Below, piece by piece: positions 8,152-15,700 of a stretch of DNA of 64,000 nucleotides. Location of the stretch: the NCBI RefSeq assembly GCF_003627795.1, contig NZ_CP032686.1, forward strand, positions 186,001 to 250,000, in the 5' to 3' direction. A program made the position numbers and the translations under genes. Under the pieces are notes generated by a model. The model had not been told where the DNA came from, did not search any database, and was given only the letters and a program-made list of their open reading frames with translations. Position 1 is the stretch's first letter. The number at the start of each line of letters is the position of its first letter. Origin of the DNA: Rhizobium sp. CCGE531 (GTDB lineage: Bacteria > Pseudomonadota > Alphaproteobacteria > Rhizobiales > Rhizobiaceae).

Positions 8152-8358
8152 TTTGAGCATAACCGAGACGCGCTTCGTTTTTCAAGTGATTTGACGGACC
8201 GGGAACGGGCGTTGATCGATCCTCTGATCCCACCGGCATACAGTGGTGGGCGACCGAGGACAACGAATATGCGCTCGGTCGTGGAGCCGGACCGGCGCCT
8301 TGAGGGACCCGACAGCCCGAAGGCGATAAGGACCGCCTTCAGGCCGAATTCTTGATCA
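8152..8358 (+). pseudogene. IS5-family transposase N-terminal fragment
   Basis: Read in the frame containing 8185, this stretch gives FEHNRDALRFSSDL, then TDRERALIDPLIPP, then GGRPRTTNMRSVV. This is the conserved N-terminus of IS5/IS4-type transposases (DLTDxEWALIxPxxPP...GRPRxxxxRxVV). Homology stops at about 8283, and the frame ends with TGA at 8356-8358, about 60 residues after it starts, so the catalytic DDE domain is absent. No start codon or terminal repeats of a complete element are visible. It marks an old insertion and deletion between the NIPSNAP and quinone reductase genes. Transposition activity is impossible from this copy. Confidence 0.75.
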
Positions 8359-8405
8359 GCGTCCTCGCAGAGCGGAGATACGGAACGCCGGTTCGCGTGC
8401 GTTTA

Positions 8406-9248
8406 CTAGCGAACCTTCCATCCGGCGAGCGCTTCAGAATGCTGGAAACCCGGACCTGCGTCCGCGACATCTTCGAGGTGAAGCGCAAAAGCTGATGCTC
8501 CCGGATCGCCCAATTCCGCGCGGAGTTGCATGGTCGGGATGTGATAATCCCCGCCATTTTGACGCCGGTAAGGAATAGGACGCGTCGTCTCAAGGGTTCG
8601 CAGCCGGTCGCGCAGACTTTCGGCGGCGGCTTCAAAGAGCGTTTCGTTGAAGCGATCGGTGCTGTAGGTCACGAAGGGCGGCAGCACGTCGTAGCCCGGA
8701 TAGTAAAGGATGCCGTGGTTGATCGGGAATAGCAGGTCATCGATGGCGCCGTTGATACCGCGCGGCGAATAATGTTCCTCCCAGCCGCCTGCGGTCACCA
8801 TCAACATGGCACGTTTGCCGACCAGGGTTCCTTCGCCATAGCGATCACCCCAACGCTTGTCGCTGTGTTCGCCGACGCCATAGGCGAAGCCGTAGGCGAA
8901 CACGCGATCGACCCAGCCTTTCAAGATGGCGGGCATCGTGAACCACCAGAGTGGAAACTGCAGGATTAATGCGTCGGCCCAGAGAAGCTTCTCGATCTCT
9001 GCCTTGACATCGTTCGTCAGCGTGTCGCCGTCGAAAGCATGTTTGGAGGCCGCGACGGGCAGAAGCCGTTCGTCGGGGGCCAAAGAAGGAAAGTCGGCGC
9101 GATCGACTTCGGATTTCCACCGCATGGCATAGAGGTTGGAAACCTGAACCGTATGTCCGGCTGCTTCCAGTTCCCGGATGGCGACATCGCGGAGTGATGC
9201 CGAAAGGGATTTCGGTTCGGGGTGGGCGAAGACGATGAGCACATTCAT
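8406..9248 (-). CDS. NAD(P)H dehydrogenase (quinone), NQO1/MdaB-type flavoprotein
   Basis: A 280-residue flavodoxin-fold quinone oxidoreductase. It begins MNVLIVFAHPEPKSLSASL, the FMN/FAD phosphate-binding loop of the NQO1 family. It contains ADALILQFPLWWFTMPAILKGWVDRVFAYGFAYG, the hallmark PLWW..PA..KGW..R motif, and TAGGWEEHYSPRGING near the cofactor isoalloxazine. It would carry out two-electron reduction of quinones in the cytosol and limit redox cycling. ATG 9248 was chosen because the family starts at MNVLIVFAHP; a longer frame to 9284 has no matching sequence. It is divergent from a LysR regulator 95 bases away, the standard layout for local control. Confidence 0.92.
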   Translation of the reverse strand: MNVLIVFAHPEPKSLSASLRDVAIRELEAAGHTVQVSNLYAMRWKSEVDRADFPSLAPDERLLPVAASKHAFDGDTLTNDVKAEIEKLLWADALILQFPLWWFTMPAILKGWVDRVFAYGFAYGVGEHSDKRWGDRYGEGTLVGKRAMLMVTAGGWEEHYSPRGINGAIDDLLFPINHGILYYPGYDVLPPFVTYSTDRFNETLFEAAAESLRDRLRTLETTRPIPYRRQNGGDYHIPTMQLRAELGDPGASAFALHLEDVADAGPGFQHSEALAGWKVR

Positions 9249-9310
9249 GACGAGCACCTGCTTGTTGGCGATAGCTTCACCCAAGATAGACCATGCCCGA
9301 CCGATGCGTT

Positions 9311-9323
9311 ATATGGAGCATAT
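9311..9323. promoter_or_regulatory. Possible LysR-type operator
   Basis: ATATGGAGCATAT is a perfect 5-3-5 palindrome in the 95-base divergent intergenic region, 20 bases upstream of the LysR start. LysR regulators usually bind an interrupted T-N11-A dyad between divergent genes. Assignment is by position and symmetry only. Confidence 0.45.
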
Positions 9324-9343
9324 GGATAACATAATGCCGAATA

Positions 9344-10276
9344 ATGGATAGATCAGACATCACGCTCGAACGGATCCGCACCTTTGTTCGCGTCGCCGAG
9401 CGCGGGAACCTGTCGGTTGTGGCACGCGAGCTGAATGTCGGCCAGTCGAGCATCACGCGGCATGTGCGCGAGCTTGAGGAAGCCCTAGGCGTGGTATTGC
9501 TGAGCCGCACGACCCGCCGCGTCACGCTCACCGAGGAGGGCAGCCGCTACTATGCCGATGTCGTCCAAATCCTGCGTCTTGTGGAACAGGCGACCGATGA
9601 GGCGCGAAGCGCGCGGGGCGCCCATGCCGGCACGGTTCGCCTCTCTTGCACGGCGGCGCTCGGCGTCCGGCACGTCAGCCGGTTGATCTTCGCCTTCCAG
9701 GACCGCCATCCCGACATCGCGGTCGATCTCAGCCTGACGGACGAGCGCGTCGATCTCGTCCGCGACGGGGTGGATATTGCGCTGCGCCTTGGCCCGCTCG
9801 CCGATAGTTCCATGAAGCTGCGAGCAATCGGCCAGAGCCGGCGTGTTCTCGTCGCTTCCCCCGCTTATCTGGCAAGACATGGCCGGCCGACGACGCCCGA
9901 GGAACTCAAGGGTCATGAGGGCGTCCGCATGTCGAACGTTGCCGGGAGCGAAGATCTCGTGCTCGAACGGGCGGGGGATAAACGGTACATCGTGCCGTTC
10001 GGCGGGCGGCTCCGGGTCGATCACGGGCTTGCCGCGCGCGAAGCCTTTGCGGCAGCTCGCGGCTTTGGTCCGGCCCATATCTGGCTGGTGGACGACCTCC
10101 TCGCGGACGGTCGCCTCGAAACAATCCTGCCTGACTACACGCCACCGGCCGTGCCGTTGAACATGCTTATTGCGCCTGAACGGACCAGTATCGCGCGCGT
10201 CAGGCTGCTGGTGGAATTTCTGGCTGAACAGCTACAGTGCATTCCTGGAATAATGCGGTCGCGGGCGGAGAATTAG
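9344..10276 (+). CDS. LysR-family transcriptional regulator
   Basis: A 310-residue LTTR. Residues about 5-64 form the winged helix-turn-helix (LERIRTFVRVAERGNLSVVARELNVGQSSITRHVRELEE, then GVVLLSRTTRRVTLTEEG). The rest is the periplasmic-binding-protein-like effector domain, with the common RVGPLADSSMK-like and VSLTEEG features of the GcvA/DmlR-type subgroup. It is transcribed away from the quinone reductase gene and probably controls it, and itself, from the shared 95-base interval. The effector is unknown; an electrophile or quinone is a reasonable guess from the neighbour. Confidence 0.93.
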   Translation: MDRSDITLERIRTFVRVAERGNLSVVARELNVGQSSITRHVRELEEALGVVLLSRTTRRVTLTEEGSRYYADVVQILRLVEQATDEARSARGAHAGTVRLSCTAALGVRHVSRLIFAFQDRHPDIAVDLSLTDERVDLVRDGVDIALRLGPLADSSMKLRAIGQSRRVLVASPAYLARHGRPTTPEELKGHEGVRMSNVAGSEDLVLERAGDKRYIVPFGGRLRVDHGLAAREAFAAARGFGPAHIWLVDDLLADGRLETILPDYTPPAVPLNMLIAPERTSIARVRLLVEFLAEQLQCIPGIMRSRAEN

Positions 10277-10641
10277 GCCGCCCATTCTGACAACGGATCA
10301 GGTGCGTTTTGCTGATTCCCGGCTGACAACCATGGCGGAACCCATGGGTGAAAATTCTTGATTTACGATCAGCTTCGGTAATTCACCAATTAGGTACATG
10401 ATGATGTGCCTTGCGCCATGATGCTGCCCCTATAGTAGAATAGTTCCAATTTCCCGGTAACTTTCGGAGGAAAACCCGTGCGTTACCTAGTGATACGGTG
10501 CTGGTTGTGGTGATCATGATTGGATTGATCGCAGCATAGCGACAATTTGACTGGAGGCTGGCTAGTGAAAATCTCTACACGTTCTTCCCGATTTATTTTA
10601 CATCAAGAATGTGATAGCAGACATATAGTAGTCCTGTGAGA
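10277..10641. other. Intergenic stretch, no convincing gene
   Basis: About 365 bases between the LysR gene and a small gene. A good ribosome-binding site (GGAGG near 10467) precedes a GTG, but the frame closes after 11 codons. A hydrophobic frame ending MIGLIAA just beyond it lacks a usable start. I see no RNA gene or repeat. Confidence 0.5.
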
Positions 10642-10860
10642 ATGATAATGGCCGAATTCAATTTTAGCGAGCCACCGAGAGGAAACGGCTCTGAGGACAT
10701 TTCGAACGAATGCCAACGCCAATTGCAGCCTATCGTTAGTGAAATTGTCCGGGCCGCGGTTGCTGCTGGATGGAACGAAAAAGATGTCCTTCTGGCGATG
10801 GCGGACGTTGCGTGGGATATGTACGAAAAGCGCCGGCGCGACCTTCGGTCGCCGCAATAG
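10642..10860 (+). CDS. Small conserved-looking hypothetical protein
   Basis: About 72 residues, acidic to neutral and helical, with the C-terminal block IVRAAVAAGWNEKDVLLAMADVAWDMYEKRRRDL. Small proteins with this AGW..x..VLxAI..VA..MYE pattern are common in rhizobia, but I know of no assigned function. Possible starts are GTG 10636, ATG 10642 and ATG 10648. The last two are more likely, and none has a strong ribosome-binding site. It stands alone and is followed by a terminator about 95 bases downstream. It could be a small regulator, but the sequence does not show it. Confidence 0.6.
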   Translation: MIMAEFNFSEPPRGNGSEDISNECQRQLQPIVSEIVRAAVAAGWNEKDVLLAMADVAWDMYEKRRRDLRSPQ

Positions 10861-10954
10861 TCCGACAGCAGTTTTCTACTTCCGCGCGAAATAAAATATA
10901 GGCTGAGAACAGCCATCTGTTGAATTGTGTCGGATCCATTCGATCCAACTAATA

Positions 10955-10986
10955 AATAATGCGCTCTAGCGCCTTATTCTTTCTTT
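10955..10986 (+). terminator. Rho-independent terminator
   Basis: A stem AATAA-x-GCGC / GCGC-x-TTATT closes a TCTA loop at 10955-10978 and is followed by CTTTCTTT. It lies 95 bases after the small gene ending at 10860. There is one internal mismatch (T/C). Confidence 0.6.
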
Positions 10987-11160
10987 ACCATGTGAATATT
11001 TCCCCTTCAAAACTCGGTAATTTATACTATTTAATTCCGCGCTATAGGTGATTTGCGACGGCGTTGAGCAGGCAGGTTGGGAAATTGAGATTTCAATCAA
11101 GGATTGTTATCTTGACTGTTTGCTCGCGCTCATAAAATTGGTTGGGGCGGGCGATGCATA

Positions 11161-12045
11161 ATGAAAGTTGCGGGTGAAGCCCGCGAGCGGGCCGATCGAT
11201 ACGTATTCGACATAATTCCTGAAAGCGCGGGGCCGAGAAAGGCCTCCATGCGGGGGAGCGTCATAAGCTCCGTTCGCAATCCCGGATCGCAGACCTTCCT
11301 TGCCAGGGAGCATGCGGTGGGAATCGTGTTGGCCCCTATGCGTGGCTTGCGAGCCTCTCTCGGCAGCGACCGGATCACGCAGTATGATGCGCCGGTTGGC
11401 TGTCTCGTGGTCAATCCCGCCGGTGTGGATAGTACCCTCGCCTGGCAGGAAACCAGGACAAATCTTGTCGTCGCCATTCCTCCGGATGTTCTGTCCGAAC
11501 TGGCGCTTCAGGAGTTCGATCTTGGCAATGTAGAACTTCAGCCTCCTGCTTTCGGCACCGTCGATCCAGTAGCCCTCGGCATAGCGCAGAGGATTTCCGT
11601 CGAGTTAACTGGGAAAGCAACTCCGAATGAACTCTATGTGGATTCATTGGTTACGTTATTCAGCACACATCTGCTTCGCACCTATACAAGCCGCATGAAA
11701 CAGCTTCCTTCGTCAAAAGGCGGGCTTTCCGCCAAAAGCGCTCAGCGCGTGCAGGAATATCTCCGCGAACATTTTACCGAGAAGGTACATGTCGCGGAGC
11801 TTGCTGCCGTCGCCGGCATTTCGCCCAATCACTTCATCGTGAGGTTTGCCAGGACATTCGGCATGCCGCCGCACCGCTACCTTATAAATCTACGCCTGGA
11901 CATGGCGGAGCAGCTGCTTGCCGAGGGCGAGATCTCCATTGCGGAAATTGCCTACATGGCCGGATTTTCGGATCAAAGCCATTTGGCGACCACCATGAAG
12001 AGATATCGCGGAAAAACGCCGACGGAGCTCCGATTCACGCGGTAA
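11161..12045 (+). CDS. AraC-family transcriptional regulator
   Basis: A 294-residue regulator. The N-terminal about 180 residues are a ligand-binding region without a clear cupin signature. Residues about 195-292 form the double helix-turn-helix AraC domain: QRVQEYLREHFTEKVHVAELAAVAGISPNHFIVRFARTFGMPPHRYL, then IAEIAYMAGFSDQSHLATTMKRYRGKTPTELR, the conserved second-helix signature. It stands upstream of the adhesin operon in the same direction but is separated from it by about 300 bases with two hairpins. It could control that operon, but no proof is visible. Confidence 0.93.
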   Translation: MKVAGEARERADRYVFDIIPESAGPRKASMRGSVISSVRNPGSQTFLAREHAVGIVLAPMRGLRASLGSDRITQYDAPVGCLVVNPAGVDSTLAWQETRTNLVVAIPPDVLSELALQEFDLGNVELQPPAFGTVDPVALGIAQRISVELTGKATPNELYVDSLVTLFSTHLLRTYTSRMKQLPSSKGGLSAKSAQRVQEYLREHFTEKVHVAELAAVAGISPNHFIVRFARTFGMPPHRYLINLRLDMAEQLLAEGEISIAEIAYMAGFSDQSHLATTMKRYRGKTPTELRFTR

Positions 12046-12118
12046 GAGTGGTGGAGCGCAAGTGCTGGAAGTCTCGCTCGGATCCGCCCCGGAAGCCGAT
12101 TTTTCATTTTAGCAAATG

Positions 12119-12149
12119 CTCTATCTCTCGGACATACCGAGGGATAGAG
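12119..12149. promoter_or_regulatory. Strong stem-loop upstream of adhesin operon
   Basis: CTCTATCTCTCGG at 12119-12131 pairs with CCGAGGGATAGAG at 12137-12149 (13 bp with one G-U pair) around a 5-base loop ACATA. No T-run follows, so it is not a classical terminator. It may end the AraC message or act as an RNA structure in the adhesin leader. Confidence 0.55.
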
Positions 12150-12275
12150 GCTGCATGGAGCTGAAAAATTCTTGTCCGGGTATGCATGCCCGGCAATCCC
12201 CCGCGTTCATGCCCGACAGCCTGAGGTAAGTGTGGCAAAGCGGCTACACCTGCAACCGGCTAAGCGAAAAACCGT

Positions 12276-12308
12276 AATTTCCTAAAAAAATTGCGGAATT
12301 TTCTAAAA
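12276..12308. promoter_or_regulatory. AT-rich direct repeat with 21-bp period
   Basis: AATTTCCTAAAA (12276-12287) and AATTTTCTAAAA (12297-12308) match in 11 of 12 positions, and their starts are exactly 21 bp apart, two helical turns. The position just before the first gene of the adhesin operon suggests a protein-binding site. The binding protein is unknown. Confidence 0.5.
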
Positions 12309-12341
12309 TACGATTATGCAAAAATAAGGGCATGGTCACCA

Positions 12342-12782
12342 ATGGTAACTATCCGGTGCGCTATGGACATTCAATTCCCTGAATTTGAAATCTTTGCTCC
12401 GAAAGTCGAGGTAGCCTGGACTGCCTTGCAGCAGCGATATGCCAGCCGCCTGACCGGCGCTGAACTTGATTACCTATTTGCCTGCCTTGTCCTTGGTTTG
12501 ACCTCCCCGGCCTATGGGGAAGGGGAGCCGTCGGTTCATTTCGATATCTGCCGCGCCCTGGTGGCGATGAAGCTCCCGCCCGATCGGGCGGATGCCGCGT
12601 TGCATACCGTCCCGGCGCCGACAGAGCCATGGGTCGAAAACCTGCGCGAGCAGCTCGAAAGCCAAAGTGCCAAGATGGGGCAAACACTTCAGGAAATGCG
12701 GAATTTTAATGACGACGCGGCCGCAGATGCGGATCCAAGCGTGCTTAGTCGTCCAGCCGACAACGAGGAGAAGGCAGCATGA
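12342..12782 (+). CDS. Hypothetical protein translationally coupled to the adhesin
   Basis: About 146 residues, with no signal peptide or membrane segment. The N-terminal half is a compact alpha/beta region (MDIQFPEFEIFAPKV, LTGAELDYLFACLVLGL). The C-terminal third is charged and probably coiled (ENLREQLESQSAKMGQTLQEMRNFN). I do not recognise a family. The ATG at 12342 has AAGGG at a suitable distance; ATG 12363 is the alternative. Its stop overlaps the adhesin start as ATGA, so the two are translationally coupled. A cytosolic protein produced in step with a very large trimeric autotransporter could be a regulator or chaperone, which is inference. Confidence 0.7.
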   Translation: MVTIRCAMDIQFPEFEIFAPKVEVAWTALQQRYASRLTGAELDYLFACLVLGLTSPAYGEGEPSVHFDICRALVAMKLPPDRADAALHTVPAPTEPWVENLREQLESQSAKMGQTLQEMRNFNDDAAADADPSVLSRPADNEEKAA

Positions 12783-15700
12783 GGGAATGCGTTGGGGAAC
12801 ATCTGCAGACTAAATCTCGTAGCGGATTTGCTGGAAACTCTGTTTCAGCTGATCGCACCGATCGGTCACTCCGGCGCCGCCTGATGGCTGTACTGCGGAT
12901 GGCGCACCTGGCGCTCGGCATGAAGCGCAAGCGGCTTGGCTTGGGCGGGCTCGGCGCTGGCGGATTCGCGTCACTCAGGGCGATTCTGGCGCCGGCGGCG
13001 GCTTTTGCGATCGTTGTGGCCGCGACCTCGGGCGCGAGCGCTGCAACCGTGACCCTTGGTGGAGCGACCACTGGCGGAGCGGGTTCGCAGGTCGGCATTG
13101 GCACCGGCGCTCAAGCGGTCGCCAGCGGCACCGGCGGTTCTCCGATCGCCATCGGCAATAACGCCAACGCTAGCGGAACAGCCCCCGTTGGCTTTACTTT
13201 TGAAGCGGTGGCAATCGGCAATGCGGCGGTCGCCACGGGGGCTTGGGCCACAAGCGTCGGTACAACCGCTTCCGCAACGGGAACCGGCGCCAGCGCCTTC
13301 GGTACATCCGCCAATGCTTCGGCGAATCAGGCGACAGCGCTCGGAAATGGAGCGACGGCCTCCGCCGTTACATCGACGGCGGTCGGCTACCAAGCCAGTG
13401 CGGCGGGACAGTACACAGTGGCTCTCGGTCGTGGCGCGTCGGCCTCAGGCGTCGGCGGTGCGATGGCGCTGGGCGCCGGCACGGTCGCAAGCAATGTCAA
13501 TTCGATCGCGCTCGGCGTGAACGCCACCGCCAACGCAGCGGGCGCCAGCGCCTTGGGCACTTTCTCCAGTGCCACGGGAGGGAATTCCACGGCGGTGGGC
13601 GTCAGCTCCGGTGCTACCGCAAGCTTTGCATTTGCCGGTGGGTGGGGTTCCGTTGCCAGTGGGGACAGTTCCCTTGCCCTCGGCAAGCAGGCCGCTGCAT
13701 CGGGCATCAACTCGGTCGCCGCCGGCTCCAGCGCCGTTGCGTCGGGAGACTTCGGGGTTGCCTTGGGTAATCAGGCGCAGGCGCTGGCTGCCGGTGGTGC
13801 TGTTGCGATAGGTTCGGGCGCAATTGTGGCAAACGGTGCGACCTCCGGCGTCGCGCTCGGCAACAATGCAAACGCCGCCGCCAATTTATCCACCGCAGTC
13901 GGCGTCGGCGCGAGTGCCTCTGGGACTGGGGCCGTATCCATGGGGTCCCTCGCAAAGGCTAGCGCCATCAATGCAGTCGCCGTGGGCGCGGGCGCGGTCG
14001 CCAACCAGCAAAACACCCTAGCTTTGGGCGAGTCCTCTACTGCCAGTGGTGTGAACAGCACGTCGATCGGCGGCGGATCTGTCTCCAGCGGGCTTCAGGC
14101 GGTCGCTTTGGGCATCAACGCGAACGGAGCAGGCGCCAACGCTATTGCAATCGGAACGGCGGCCCAGGCCACCTCTGCCGAAGCGGTCGCCATGGGCAAC
14201 AACGCGGTGGCGACCGGGGGCAAAGCCGTCTCCATCGGCTCCGGCAACACAGCTTACGGCGATGGTGCGGTCGCCATCGGCGATCCGAGCTATGCGAGCG
14301 GCACCGGCGCCTTCACCGGCGGCGCCAACAACATCGCCAACAGCGACGGCACCGCGACCGCCACCGCCGCCAACCAAGCGGCCGGCGCGGTCGCGATCGG
14401 CAACAACAACAAGGCGATCGGCCAGGGCTCGGTTGCGCTCGGCAACGGTTCCACCGCGGGTGCTTCCGGTTTCGTCGGCAATGTCGCACTCGGCAACGGC
14501 GCGACGGCGGCGGCAAGCTCCGGCGACGTAGCCCTCGGCTCGGGCTCGGTGACCGTCACGGCGGTCGGCACACCCAGTGGGGTGGTCAACGGCACGACTT
14601 ATGCCTACCAGGGCACCAACCCAGCTTCGACGGTCAGTGTCGGCGCCGTCGGCGCCGAGCGCACCATCACCAACGTCGCCGCGGGCCGGGTCAGCGGGTC
14701 GTCCACCGACGCCATCAACGGTTCGCAGCTCTTTGCCACCAACCAGGCGGTCAACGCCATCGGCACGACGGTCAACAACATCAACAACGGCGGCGGCATC
14801 AAGTATTTCCATGCCAACTCGGCGGCGGCGGACTCGTCGGCGACGGGTGCGGAATCAGTCGCGATCGGACCTCTCTCAGTTGCGGCGGGGGCGAATGCCA
14901 TCGCGGCCGGCAACAATGCGACCGCCTCCGGCCTCGACGCAGCGGCGTTGGGATACATATCCAAGGCCACGGGTGACTTCAGCACCGCCATCGGCCCCAA
15001 TGCCAATGCGACAGCAACGTCCAGCACGGCGATCGGCCAGAACGCCTTTGCAACGGGCGTTCAGGCAGCCGCTCTCGGCGCCGGAGCGAATGCCGGCGCT
15101 CAGAACGCGCTGGCGTTGGGCGCCCTTTCCTCCGCCAACAATGCAGGCGCCGTGGCGCTCGGCTCGGGTTCGGTGACCACGGCAGCGGTCGGCACCGCGA
15201 GCACGGTGATCGGCACCACCACCTACAACTTCGCCGGCACGACACCGGCCTCTACGGTCAGCGTCGGCGCTGTCGGCGCCGAGCGCACCATCACCAATGT
15301 CGCGGCGGGCCGTCTCAACAATGGTTCGACAGACGCCGTCAACGGTTCGCAGCTCTTCGCCACCAACCAGCAGGTGACGCAGAACACCACCGATATTACC
15401 AACATCAACAACGGTGGCGGCATCAAGTATTTCCATGCCAACTCGGCGGGGACGGACTCGGCGGCGACGGGTGTGGAATCAATCGCGATCGGACCTCTCT
15501 CGGTTGCGGCAGGGCAGAATGCTATCGCGGCGGGCTACGGTTCGGGTGCCTCCGGCCTCGACGCATCGGCGTTCGGATACATAGCCAAGGCCACGGGTGA
15601 CTTTAGTACCGCCATGGGCGCCGATGCCAATGCCACTGCCGCATCCACCACCGCGATCGGCCAGAATGCGTTTGCAACTGCCGTTCAGGCAACCGCTCTC

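Larger units (their letters stand above)
12046..12341. other. Leader region upstream of adhesin operon
   Basis: About 300 bases without a gene. They hold a 13-bp stem-loop (12119-12149), a second near-perfect palindrome (12176-12193) and an AT-rich direct repeat (12276-12308), listed separately. The GC content falls sharply near 12270-12330. Confidence 0.6.

Noticed and set aside
10467..10545. Short coding possibility after a strong GGAGG
   Set aside because: The GTG frame closes after 11 codons, and the hydrophobic frame next to it has no start codon.
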